This document shows, piece by piece, positions 56,241 to 64,000 of a stretch of DNA of 64,000 nt (positions are counted from its first letter, which is position 1; each line of letters opens with the position of its first letter). The stretch is from JANQEA01 sp964530075 (lineage in GTDB: Bacteria; Bipolaricaulota; Bipolaricaulia; UBA7950; UBA9294). The stretch spans positions 1 through 64,000 of the forward strand of contig CAZGXU010000003.1 of the NCBI GenBank assembly GCA_964530075.1, written 5' to 3'. Made by a program: the position numbers and the translations under genes. The notes under the pieces are model-generated. The model was not told the DNA's origin. It saw only the letters and a program-made list of their open reading frames with translations, and did not search any database.

Positions 56241-57554
56241 CTAGCCGACGACCGCCTCGAACGCTTCGGCGAGGATGTCCATCCCCTCGTCGATCTGCTC
56301 GTCAGAGATCACGAGGGGGACGAGGACGCGAAGGACGTTTCCGGACAGGCCTGCGGTCGGGAAGAGGGCGCCGTTTCGGAGCGCCTCGCGGGCGATCTGC
56401 TCGGTCAGCTCTCCGGCCGGTTCCTTCGTCCCCCGATCGAGGACCAGCTCGGCGCCGACCATCGCGCCGAGTCCGCGGATGTCGCCGATGACGTCGAACC
56501 GCTCGGCGAGCCGCGCGAAGCACTCCCTGATCCGGTCTCCGACGTGAACGGCCCGCTCAAGGAGGTTCTCCTCGTCGAGGCCCTTGATCACCTCGATCGC
56601 GGCGCGGCAGGCGAGCGGGTTGCCGGCGTAGGTCCCTCCGATGGCGCCGGCGATCGGCGCGTCCATGATCTCCGCCCTTCCGACGACCCCGGAGAGGGGG
56701 AGGCCCGAGCCGAGCGACTTGCCGACGCAGACCAAGTCCGGCTGCGCGCCGAAGTGTTCGAACGCGAAGAACCGGCCCGTGCGGCCGATTCCCGACTGGA
56801 CCTCGTCGAACGCGAGGACGAACCCGTGCTCGTTGGCGAGGTCACGCATCGCGGGGAGAAACCAGTCCGGCGGGATCAGGAATCCCCCCTCCCCGATCAC
56901 CGGCTCGACGACCATCGCGGCGACCTCCGAGGGATCGACGAGGGAGAGGAGGGCCCACTCGATCTCGTCCGCGGTGACGGGCTTCCGATACTCGTAGGGG
57001 TACGGGAGACGGTAGACGTCCGGAGCGAACGGACCGAACCCGTACTTGTACGGCTTCGCCTTGTGGGTCATCGTCATCGCCAGGAGCGTGCGCCCGTGGA
57101 ACGCGTTTTCGAAGACCAAGACGGCCTTCCGCTTGGTGTAAGCGCGGGCGATCTTGACGGCGTTCTCGACCGCCTCGGCGCCGCTGTTGAAGAACGCGGC
57201 CTTCAGCTCGCCGTCGATCGCCGTCCGCGCGCACAGGAGCTCGGCCAGCTCGATGAACGGCGCGTAGGGCACAGCGGTGAAGTCGGTGTGCAGGTAGTCG
57301 TCGATCTGGTCCCGCAACGCCCGGACGACGCGCTCGTTCCGCTGCCCGAGCGCGAGGCAGCCCCACCCGCCGGTGAAGTCGATGAACCGGTTCCCGTCGA
57401 GATCCTCGATGATCGCCCCCTCGCTTCGTTGGACGATGAACGGGGCGAACGTCACGAGCGGGGCCGCGACGTACTTCGCCTTGGCGGCGAAGACGGCGGC
57501 CGACTTGGGGCCGGGAAGCTCCGTCTGGATACGGGCGAAGCGGCGATCGACCAT
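56241..57554 (-). CDS. Class III PLP-dependent aminotransferase (GabT-like)
   Basis: 437 residues. Aminotransferase class III: FFNSGAEAVENAVKIARAYT, FENAFHGRT, FDEVQSGIGRTGRFFAFEHF, and VGKSLGSGLPLSGVVGR with the PLP-binding lysine. It most resembles 4-aminobutyrate/omega-amino-acid aminotransferases acting with 2-oxoglutarate or pyruvate; acetylornithine-type or another omega-amine activity is possible. GGGAGG lies before the ATG. No linked catabolic genes beside it. Confidence 0.85.
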   Translation of the reverse strand: MVDRRFARIQTELPGPKSAAVFAAKAKYVAAPLVTFAPFIVQRSEGAIIEDLDGNRFIDFTGGWGCLALGQRNERVVRALRDQIDDYLHTDFTAVPYAPFIELAELLCARTAIDGELKAAFFNSGAEAVENAVKIARAYTKRKAVLVFENAFHGRTLLAMTMTHKAKPYKYGFGPFAPDVYRLPYPYEYRKPVTADEIEWALLSLVDPSEVAAMVVEPVIGEGGFLIPPDWFLPAMRDLANEHGFVLAFDEVQSGIGRTGRFFAFEHFGAQPDLVCVGKSLGSGLPLSGVVGRAEIMDAPIAGAIGGTYAGNPLACRAAIEVIKGLDEENLLERAVHVGDRIRECFARLAERFDVIGDIRGLGAMVGAELVLDRGTKEPAGELTEQIAREALRNGALFPTAGLSGNVLRVLVPLVISDEQIDEGMDILAEAFEAVVG

Positions 57555-57627
57555 CGTTCCTCCCGGGGACTCTGTGAGCTCGGCGGATGGTACCGGATCG
57601 GGAAGCTGGCGTTCAACAGGCCGCGCG

Positions 57628-58476
57628 TCAGGCGACGGAGTAGATCCGCCCGGGCGGGACGAGCGTCACCTTGAAGTCGAGGTCGTCGTGCCGGCCGCTC
57701 GCCGCCTCGATCTCGCGAAGCTTCGTCTTGTACCGGCTGGAGATGTGGACGCAGAGGAGCTCCTTCTTCACGCGGGCCTGGCGGGCACAGGCGATCGCCT
57801 CGATCAACGTCGCGTGCTTGTACTCCTTCCGATCCTCATCGTCGAGGAATGTCGTATCGTGGCAGAGGATCTCGGTGTCGGCGACATAGGCCGGCTTGAT
57901 CGCGACGGAGTCGCCGCCGTAGGAGAAGAGCTTCTGGTCGTAGTAGTCGGTGATCGATTCCTTCCCCTCCGCCTTGACGCGGGCGATGATCTCCTCCTGG
58001 GAGGCGCCGGCGAGTTCGGGCTTCAGCCGGTGGCGGACCTCGACGACGTTGTATCCGAGCGAGATCTCGTTGTGCACGTGGACGGTCGGGAAGGCCTCGA
58101 CGTAGCGGGGGAGCTGCCCGGCGAGCATCTCGACGCGGTCCCCGGGCTCGAGGGGGACCCACTCCAGGCGATAGCTGAGGCGACGATTCGTCCGGGCAAT
58201 GTAGCTCATCATCTCGGTGACGAGGTAGTTTCCCTTCGGGTAGTAGACGGTCAGCTCCTTCTCCTTGTCGCCCATCGCGGTGTTGCGGATGTTGATCAGC
58301 CCGATGAGGCCACCGATGTGGTCGGCGTGGCCGTGGGAGAGGAAGACGTGCCGGACGGCGAACGCCTTGTTCCCGAGGATCGAGCTTGCGCCCTCGCCGG
58401 CGTCGAACAGGATCCGATCGGCGCTGTAGTAGATCCACGTCGAGTACAGCGCCTTCGAGTAGATCAGCAACCGCAT
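57628..58476 (-). CDS. Metallo-beta-lactamase fold hydrolase, RNase Z-like
   Basis: 282 residues. HxHxDH zinc motif in LSHGHADHIGG, further metal ligands HDTTFLD and VHISSRY. The overall pattern (FDAGEGAS at the start, long insertion of about 60 residues) is RNase Z/ElaC-like but shorter than the tRNA-binding exosite type; tRNA 3' processing is one option, another phosphodiesterase the other. GAGGGATGAC precedes the ATG. A TATACT box (58553-58548) about 70 bases upstream is the likely -10, with a GC-rich hairpin in the leader. Confidence 0.75.
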   Translation of the reverse strand: MRLLIYSKALYSTWIYYSADRILFDAGEGASSILGNKAFAVRHVFLSHGHADHIGGLIGLINIRNTAMGDKEKELTVYYPKGNYLVTEMMSYIARTNRRLSYRLEWVPLEPGDRVEMLAGQLPRYVEAFPTVHVHNEISLGYNVVEVRHRLKPELAGASQEEIIARVKAEGKESITDYYDQKLFSYGGDSVAIKPAYVADTEILCHDTTFLDDEDRKEYKHATLIEAIACARQARVKKELLCVHISSRYKTKLREIEAASGRHDDLDFKVTLVPPGRIYSVA

Positions 58477-58607
58477 GTCATCCCTCCGCCCGGCGGCCCG
58501 ACCTGCCTGCGGCCGATTCCGGCCGCGCGCCGCTCCGGCGACCGGATAGTATACCCGGCGCCCGCAGGCGAAACATCCGATCAGAACAGGATTGAAGCCT
58601 CGGGCTA

Positions 58608-58636
58608 TTGCCGAGATCCCGTTCGTCTCCTAGAAT
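58608..58636 (+). promoter_or_regulatory. Promoter of serS
   Basis: TTGCCG (58608-58613), 17 bases, TAGAAT (58631-58636), then a leader of about 18 bases containing GGAGG before the ATG at 58660. Confidence 0.5.
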
Positions 58637-58659
58637 TCCACAGCGAATGGAGGCCGAAG

Positions 58660-59919
58660 ATGCTCGACATCCGCGAGATCCGAGAAGACCGGGCCGGGAT
58701 CGAGTCCCGACTGCGGGCGCGCGATCCGTCGATCGACCTGGGCGAGATCCTCTCGCTCGATGAGGAGAGACGCCGACTGATCGCCGAGGTCGAGGGAATG
58801 AAGGCGGAGCGGAACCGCGGCTCTCAGGAGGTCGGTCGGAGGAAGCGGGCCGGCGAGGGGGTCGAGGACCTGCTCTCTCGCCTGTCTGAGATCGCCGATC
58901 GGATCGCGGCGCTCGACGAAGAGCTTCGGGAGGCGGAAGCGCAGATCGAACGACGCCTCGCCCTCCTTCCCAACGTCCCCCACGAGTCGGTCCCGGCCGG
59001 AGGGAAGGAAGCGAATCTCGTCCTGAAGACGGTGGGGGAGAAGCCGGAGCCCCCATTCCCGATCCGACATCACCTGGAGATCGGGGAGGAGAAGGGGATC
59101 CTCGACTTCCCGCGCGCCGCGGCGATCGCCGGAGCGCGGTTTCCGATGTACGTCGGCGCCGGGGCGCGGCTCGAGATGGCACTGATCCAATTCATGTACT
59201 TCCATCACGCGGGTCGCGGTTACGTCCCGATCCTCCCGCCATTTTTAGCGAACGCGAGGAGCTTTTACGTCTCGTCTCAGCTGCCGAAGTTCGCCGACGA
59301 CGTCTACCACATCGAGAAGGACGAGCTGTATCTGAATCCGACGGCGGAGAGCCTCCTGGTCAATCTCCATCGGGACGAGATCCTGTCGATCGACGAGCTG
59401 CCGAAGTACTACGTTGCGTACACGCCATGCTTCCGCCGGGAGGCGGGAAGCTACGGCGAGGAGGAGCGCGGCCTGATCCGCGTGCACCAGTTCAACAAGG
59501 TGGAACTGTTCAAGTTCACCACGCCTGATTCCTCGTACGACGAGCTGGAGAAGCTCATCGCCGACGCGGAGACGGTGCTGCAGGCGCTCGATCTCCACTA
59601 CCGGGTCGTGCTGTTGGCGAGCGGGGACATCGCGCAGCAATCGAGCAAGACGGTCGACCTCGAGGTCTACCTCCCCGGCCAGGGACGGTACTACGAGGTC
59701 TCCTCGTGCACGAATTGCGAGGCGTTCCAGGCGCGTCGGGGGGACATCCGGTATCGGCCCGCGCCGAAGGCGAAGCCGGAGTTCGTGCATACCCTGAACG
59801 GCTCCGGCCTCGCCACCTCGCGCCTGATGGCGGCGATTCTGGAGAACAATCAGACGGAGGACGGGCGAATCCGGATCCCCGAGGTGCTGCAGGAGACGGT
59901 CGGGGCGGAGACGATATGA
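58660..59919 (+). CDS. serS: Seryl-tRNA synthetase
   Basis: 419 residues. N-terminal antiparallel coiled coil (about 25-100) that grips the long variable arm of tRNA-Ser, then a class II catalytic core with motif 2 FRREAGSYGEEERGLIRVHQF and motif 3 GSGLATSRLMAAILENNQ. Full length. The TGA overlaps the ABC ATPase ATG (ATGA), linking it to the transporter genes downstream. Confidence 0.96.
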   Translation: MLDIREIREDRAGIESRLRARDPSIDLGEILSLDEERRRLIAEVEGMKAERNRGSQEVGRRKRAGEGVEDLLSRLSEIADRIAALDEELREAEAQIERRLALLPNVPHESVPAGGKEANLVLKTVGEKPEPPFPIRHHLEIGEEKGILDFPRAAAIAGARFPMYVGAGARLEMALIQFMYFHHAGRGYVPILPPFLANARSFYVSSQLPKFADDVYHIEKDELYLNPTAESLLVNLHRDEILSIDELPKYYVAYTPCFRREAGSYGEEERGLIRVHQFNKVELFKFTTPDSSYDELEKLIADAETVLQALDLHYRVVLLASGDIAQQSSKTVDLEVYLPGQGRYYEVSSCTNCEAFQARRGDIRYRPAPKAKPEFVHTLNGSGLATSRLMAAILENNQTEDGRIRIPEVLQETVGAETI

Positions 59920-60659
59920 GCGAGATCCTGGTGGCGGCGGACGGCCTGACGAAGACGTTCACCTCGCGTCGCGGGACGATCGACGCCGTCGTCGACGTGT
60001 CGTTCGAGTGCCCCGCCGGCCAGATCTTCGGCGTCCTCGGCCCGAACGGCGCCGGAAAGACGACGACGCTCCGGATGTTGGCGACGATCCTCACGCCGAC
60101 CGCGGGAACGGCGACGATCGCCGGGTTCGACGTCCGCACCCAGCCGGGTGAGGTCAGGGAACGGATCGGCTTCCTCGCCACCGAGACCGGGCTGTACGAT
60201 CGGTTCACCGCCCGCGAGACCCTCCGCTTCTTCGGTCGGATCAACAACCTCTCGCCCGAGGAGATCCGGGTTCGCTCCGACGAGATCTTCGAGACGCTCG
60301 ACATGGCCGCGCTCGCCGATCGCCGGGTCGGGACGTTCTCCACCGGGGAAAAGCAGAAGCTCTCGCTCGCGCGGAGCATCCTGCACGACCCGCCGGTGCT
60401 GATCCTCGACGAGCCGACGTTCGGGCTCGACGTGATGGCGGCGAGGACGGTCGTCGAGACGATCGGTCTGTTCCGGGAACAGGGCCGGACGATCCTTCTC
60501 TCGACCCACATCATGCGGGTCGCGGAGAAGCTCTGCGATCGGATCGGGATCCTCTACCGCGGGCGGCTCCGCGCCCTCGGTACGCTCGAAGAACTGGCGG
60601 CTCGGTTCGGGGGCGAAGACCTGGAGGAGGTCTTTTTCGCTGCTGTCGGAGCGGAATAG
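59916..60659 (+). CDS. natA: ABC transporter ATPase (NatA/NosF-like)
   Basis: 247 residues. Walker A GPNGAGKTTT, signature STGEKQKLSLA, Walker B VLILDEPTFGLD, H-loop STHIM. Closest in type to the single-ATPase ABC-2 exporters NatA and NosF. It lies directly after serS with a 4-base overlap, and is followed by a secreted beta-helix protein and the permease. The substrate is unknown. Confidence 0.9.
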   Translation: MSEILVAADGLTKTFTSRRGTIDAVVDVSFECPAGQIFGVLGPNGAGKTTTLRMLATILTPTAGTATIAGFDVRTQPGEVRERIGFLATETGLYDRFTARETLRFFGRINNLSPEEIRVRSDEIFETLDMAALADRRVGTFSTGEKQKLSLARSILHDPPVLILDEPTFGLDVMAARTVVETIGLFREQGRTILLSTHIMRVAEKLCDRIGILYRGRLRALGTLEELAARFGGEDLEEVFFAAVGAE

Positions 60660-60741
60660 CCCGGGCGGGGGTTCCCGCTCCGGGTCGGACGTGATATCCT
60701 GGTGGTCGCGGAAGATGGAGATGAAACCCAAGGAGGCAACG

Positions 60742-62220
60742 ATGGGCAGGAAGGTCGTACTCGCGGCGGCGGCCGTTTCGGTCGTCGTGCTGTCGGTCGT
60801 CCTGGTGGGGGGGCAGGTCGGAGGCGGGGAGGTCCTGTGGTGGGGAAACCGTGAACCGATCTATATCTACGGGGACGATGACTTCACGATCGAGAACGGG
60901 GTGATGTCCGGGAGCGGGACTGCAGATGCCCCCTACATCATCGAGGGCTGGCGGATCGATTCACCGGGGGCCGACTACGGGATCTACATCGATCACACGA
61001 CGGCCCACTTCGTCATCCGCGACTGCGTGATCGAGAGAGCGCGCCTGGCGGGGATCTACTTCAACACGGTGCGGAACGGCCGCGTGGAGGGGGCGCAGAT
61101 CGGCCTCGCCGGCACCGCCGTCTACCTCCTCGATTCGGCGAAGAACGTGCTCACGGGGAACGTCGTCGCCGAGAGCCGGTACGGGGTCGTGATGGGTGCG
61201 AACTCGCGCGGCAACTGCATCATCGGGAACACGTTCCTCGATAACGGAATGAGCGCGTACGATCCGTACCAATGGAACACCTGGTTCGAACCGTGCCGCG
61301 GGAACTACTGGAGCGACTACGACGGCGGCGATCACAACGGGGACGGAATCGGCGATGTCGCCTACCGCCGCGTCGATGACCGGTATCCCCTGATCGACCC
61401 GCCGACCGAGTGGACCCGCGTCGCACCGACCGGCCTCGGCTTCGCCGGGAATCGGATTGCTCCGGACGGATCGCTCGTCGTCACGTCCGAGACGCCGATC
61501 ACCCTGTCGGCGCTCGATCCGGGAAGCGGTGTCGCGGAGATCCGCTACGCGATCGACGAGGGAGGCTGGACCCCGTACGATGGTCCGGTCTACATCACCG
61601 GCGAGGATGGGCCGCGGAAGCTGATGTACTACGGCCTCGATCACCTCGGAAATGTCGAGCCGAAGCAGACGGTCCGCCTCTTCCTCGACAACCATCCGCC
61701 GGAGACGGTCCTCGACGTCGGCGAGCCGAGCTACGTGGACGAGCGGGGGACCTGGATCACGTCGAAATCGCCGATTGCACTCCGCCTCGTACAGGGTTCG
61801 ACCTACGGCGAAACGCGGATCTACTACAACGTCGACGGGCGCGGCTGGCGGCTCTATTCCAAGCCGTTTGTGATCGAGGGGCCGGACGGGCCGCGGCGGA
61901 TCGCCTTCTACGGGCAGAACGCGTCGGGCGTCACCGAAGCGACGAAGTCGATGATCCTCAACAAGGACGACGCCGCTCCGAGCACGCGGGGCGGGGAGGC
62001 GTCCTCGTCGATGGAGGTCCAGATCGGTGGGGACATCGAGGGGCCGCATCCGGAAGCCTCCCTGGCCGCACCGCCCGCGATCGAGCGCGAGGAGGAGCCT
62101 GAGCCAGAGACCGACGGGGCGTCCGTCCAGACCGGGCCGGCGACCGTCGTGGAACCGGAGGCGGACGGGACCGCTCCGGAATCGATGCCCCGCCCTTCGA
62201 CCGAGGGCGGCGAGTCCTAG
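60742..62220 (+). CDS. Secreted NosD-like parallel beta-helix protein with OmpL47-like repeats
   Basis: 492 residues. Signal peptide (about 4-27), right-handed beta-helix (about 75-170, with FVIRDCVIERARLAGIYF and NVLTGNVVAESRYGVV rungs), then the NosD hallmark GNYWSDYDGGDHNGDGIGD (188-206), a calcium-binding-like loop. Two OmpL47-like beta-sandwich repeats follow (about 240-310 and 325-400, each with Y-ID/NVDGGW/RGWRLY...PDGPRRI patterns) and an acidic Pro-rich tail. It sits between the ABC ATPase and permease, as NosD stands with NosF and NosY. AAGGAGG precedes the ATG. Confidence 0.8.
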   Translation: MGRKVVLAAAAVSVVVLSVVLVGGQVGGGEVLWWGNREPIYIYGDDDFTIENGVMSGSGTADAPYIIEGWRIDSPGADYGIYIDHTTAHFVIRDCVIERARLAGIYFNTVRNGRVEGAQIGLAGTAVYLLDSAKNVLTGNVVAESRYGVVMGANSRGNCIIGNTFLDNGMSAYDPYQWNTWFEPCRGNYWSDYDGGDHNGDGIGDVAYRRVDDRYPLIDPPTEWTRVAPTGLGFAGNRIAPDGSLVVTSETPITLSALDPGSGVAEIRYAIDEGGWTPYDGPVYITGEDGPRKLMYYGLDHLGNVEPKQTVRLFLDNHPPETVLDVGEPSYVDERGTWITSKSPIALRLVQGSTYGETRIYYNVDGRGWRLYSKPFVIEGPDGPRRIAFYGQNASGVTEATKSMILNKDDAAPSTRGGEASSSMEVQIGGDIEGPHPEASLAAPPAIEREEEPEPETDGASVQTGPATVVEPEADGTAPESMPRPSTEGGES

Positions 62221-62231
62221 GGCCCCCGCCG

Positions 62232-63437
62232 ATGTGGAAGAACGTCCGGCTGCTCTTCTCGAAGGAGTTAACCGGAGCGATCCGTGATCGTCGGACGCTC
62301 TTCCTGACCGTCTTCTTCCCGCTGATCTTCTACCCACTCGTCCTCTCCGTGATCGGCCAGTTCAACGAGGCCGAGCGGGTCCGGTACGAGTCGTTGATTC
62401 CGACGATCCTCGTGGTCGATCGGTCCGAGGACGAGACGTTCGCGGCCGGGCTGGCTCAGGATACCACGCTCCACTGGCGCGACGCTGGCTCGATCGAGGA
62501 GGGGCTGGCCGACCTGAAGGCCGACGAGGGGCAGGTCCTCATGGTCGTGGAGAAGGAGGCGGGCGGCGAGGGGATCGGCCTCGATGTGACGCTCTACTAC
62601 GACCAGGCCGACACCTTCGCCCCGATCGCCGCGTCCCGGGTCCGGGCGTTCCTCGAGGCGTACCTGAAGCGGGTGATCAACGACAAGCTCGAAGCGCTCG
62701 GGATGCTGGAAGAGGTCCAGGCGGTCACTCCACCGCTCACCATCCGGCTTGAAGACGTCGCCACCGGCGAATCGCTGGGGCGGATGATCCTCAGCCGCCT
62801 TCTGCCGTACTTCATGGTCCTGGCGATCCTGACCGGCGCGATGGGGCTCGGGGCTGAGATCACCGCCGGGGAGAAGGAGCGGAGCACCATCGCGACGCTC
62901 CTCGTCAGCCAGCTCTCGCGGACGGAGATCGTGCTCGGGAAGTTCCTCACCGTCCTGACGGTCTCGCTGACGTCGTCCATCCTGTCGGCCGTCGGCCTGC
63001 TGATCGGCGTCCGATTCTTCGGCGGCGGCCTGACGCCGGCGACGGTCTCCGGAGCGGCCGTCTTCCGGCTCGATCTGCCGGCGTTCGGATGGATGCTGAT
63101 CGTGCTGATCCCGTTGGCCGTGATCCTCTCGGCGTTGGTGATCATCGTCGGGACGTACGCACGGAGCCAGAAGGAGGCGAGCACCTACCTCCTCCCGATC
63201 TACATGGTGATCGTGTTGGTCGGGATGATGTCGATGACCGGCGGGATCGCCTTCGAAGGAGCGCGCTACCTGATCCCGGTCGCCAACGCCCTCTACGCCC
63301 TGCAAGGGATCATCGTCGGCAACCTGGCGGCGTCAAACATCGTCTACACGCTCATCGCCAACGTCGTCTGCGGCGCGCTCCTGATCGCCGCCGCCGTCCG
63401 CCTGTTCAAGCGCGAGGCGGTGCTCTTCAGAAGCTAG
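62232..63437 (+). CDS. natB: ABC-2 type transporter permease (NatB/NosY-like)
   Basis: 401 residues. N-terminal membrane helix (about 27-47), then a large extracytoplasmic domain (about 50-180), then five to six helices (AILTGAMGLGAEITAGEKERSTI is the ABC2_membrane_3 hallmark loop). This NatB-type plan differs from the compact NosY. It starts 11 bases after the beta-helix gene. With the ATPase it forms an exporter whose cargo or function is unknown. Confidence 0.88.
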   Translation: MWKNVRLLFSKELTGAIRDRRTLFLTVFFPLIFYPLVLSVIGQFNEAERVRYESLIPTILVVDRSEDETFAAGLAQDTTLHWRDAGSIEEGLADLKADEGQVLMVVEKEAGGEGIGLDVTLYYDQADTFAPIAASRVRAFLEAYLKRVINDKLEALGMLEEVQAVTPPLTIRLEDVATGESLGRMILSRLLPYFMVLAILTGAMGLGAEITAGEKERSTIATLLVSQLSRTEIVLGKFLTVLTVSLTSSILSAVGLLIGVRFFGGGLTPATVSGAAVFRLDLPAFGWMLIVLIPLAVILSALVIIVGTYARSQKEASTYLLPIYMVIVLVGMMSMTGGIAFEGARYLIPVANALYALQGIIVGNLAASNIVYTLIANVVCGALLIAAAVRLFKREAVLFRS

Positions 63438-63563
63438 CGGGAAAGGCATTCACCGCAGACGTCTGTGAGAGCCCGGAGTGTGCGGCCCCGAAGCGTGGCG
63501 TTGGCTTCCTCCGAAGCCTGGACTCCGCTTGCGGGGCAGATCGATTCCGTGTCGTCCTCCGCG

Positions 63564-63583
63564 CCCCTCTGCGGTGGGGTTTT
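63564..63583 (+). terminator. Possible weak terminator after the ABC permease gene
   Basis: CCCC-tctgcggt-GGGG followed by TTTT, about 130 bases after the permease stop. Only 4 base pairs, but the run of four T after it fits. The 159-base gap also holds a CAGACGTCTG palindrome (63456-63465) with no assigned role. Confidence 0.3.
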
Positions 63584-63596
63584 GCGGATTGGACGA

Positions 63597-64000
63597 TCAG
63601 GCCTTCTGGCCCCGCGAGTAGCGCTTCAGCGCCTCGTCGGTTCGGCGCTTCTCGTCATCCTCGCGGAGCTTCCTCCGTTTGTCGTAGGTCGCGCGTCCCT
63701 TGGCGAGGCCGAGCTCGACCTTTGCGTATCCGCGCTTGAAGTAGATCCGCAGCGGGACGAGGGTGTAACCGCGCTCCTGGAGCTGGGTCGTCAGGCGCCG
63801 GATCTCCCGACGGTGGAGAAGGAGCCGTCGGTCGCGGAGCGGATCGGCGTTGTGGATCGAGCCCTGCTGATACGGCGCGATATGAACCCCCTTGAGCGTC
63901 GCCTCGCCCCGTCGGACCACGGCGAATCCGTCCTGAATGGAACAGCGACCGGCGCGAAGGCTCTTGACCTCCGTCCCGGTCAGGACGAGCCCCGCCTCGA
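63597..64000 (-). CDS. smpB: SsrA-binding protein SmpB, 5' end cut by window edge
   Basis: About 133 of roughly 150 residues are visible. Reading from the right edge: EAGLVLTGTEVKSLRAG and FAVVRRGEATLKGVHIAPYQQGS, then the tail RATYDKRRKLREDDEKR, typical SmpB. It delivers tmRNA to stalled ribosomes in trans-translation. The start codon lies beyond position 64000. The tmRNA gene is not in the window. Confidence 0.95.
   Translation of the reverse strand, partial: EAGLVLTGTEVKSLRAGRCSIQDGFAVVRRGEATLKGVHIAPYQQGSIHNADPLRDRRLLLHRREIRRLTTQLQERGYTLVPLRIYFKRGYAKVELGLAKGRATYDKRRKLREDDEKRRTDEALKRYSRGQKA

Noticed and set aside
63456..63465. CAGACGTCTG palindrome as an operator
   Set aside because: Short single palindrome without a matched promoter; easily due to chance.
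63438..63596. Possible tmRNA or other RNA next to smpB
   Set aside because: Only 159 bases, no tRNA-like ends, no tag ORF; tmRNA is about 350 bases.
1..64000. CRISPR arrays, insertion sequences, prophage or integron elements
   Set aside because: No regularly spaced direct repeats, transposase, integrase or phage genes were seen on reading both strands.

Overview
The window is about 64 kb of GC-rich, tightly packed bacterial chromosome. Stops and starts often overlap (ATGA/GTGA junctions) and no gene-free stretch exceeds about 240 bases. I saw no insertion sequence, phage, CRISPR or plasmid module. The gene set suggests a free-living, diderm, fermentative anaerobe: a beta-barrel-plus-DUF4097 protein and OmpL47-like repeats (outer membrane), a four-subunit 2-oxoacid:ferredoxin oxidoreductase, a hydrogenase-type maturation protease, and extensive alpha-glucan metabolism. 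The mix resembles a candidate-phylum bacterium such as Bipolaricaulota (Acetothermia). That assignment is an inference from gene content and cannot be proved from this window.

Layout. 1-5 kb: acetyl-CoA synthetase (cut by the left edge), a small lytic transglycosylase, then a DUF502 membrane protein, accD, accA and a HycI-type protease. 5-10 kb: class II aldolase-like gene and an unusual phosphofructokinase, galT, and glycogen synthase. 9.8-21.3 kb (minus strand): a sugar operon in transcription order ROK repressor, GH36-like protein, secreted GH57 enzyme, MalE-, MalF- and MalG-like ABC transporter, a 70-residue secreted or membrane peptide, and a cytoplasmic GH13 cyclomaltodextrinase-type enzyme. 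A promoter with an overlapping imperfect palindrome precedes it, and a divergent GH13-like gene lies on the other side. 23-30.5 kb (minus): lone PPDK ATP-grasp protein, Nudix hydrolase, vorC-vorA-vorB-vorD, rpmB, tsaB, ribF. 30.6-40 kb: ruvB, a CDP-alcohol transferase-like protein, floA with a 43-residue downstream ORF, an NfeD protease, tldE-tldD, and an outer-membrane-like protein. 40-45.5 kb: nitroreductase, tRNA(CAU), an RNase H-like gene, dtd, rpmF, an FtsZ with an extra N-terminal domain, a response regulator, and a GNAT protein. 45.5-56 kb: a lamin-tail/PKD protein, phoH-mtaB-AMMECR1, an LCP protein with rsfS, a helicase-nuclease fusion, and HU. 56-64 kb: class III aminotransferase, metallo-beta-lactamase protein, serS, a NosD-like protein between an ABC ATPase and its permease, and smpB (cut by the right edge).

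How the genes fit together. The ROK operon looks like a self-contained route for alpha-glucans: outside cleavage by GH57, uptake by MalEFG, and inside cleavage by GH13. The sugar then feeds glgA, galT, aldolase and PFK, and the 2-oxoacid ferredoxin oxidoreductase handles keto acids. The translation and genome-maintenance genes are ordinary housekeeping.

Most notable observations: an FtsZ fused to a DnaA domain I / pol III tau-like domain; a NosD-like beta-helix protein encoded inside a NatAB-type ABC operon; several enzymes with substituted catalytic positions (PFK, GH13, RNase H, LCP, CDP-alcohol transferase); several genes whose -10 box lies 6-9 bases before the start codon, which implies leaderless mRNAs; and two small coupled ORFs.
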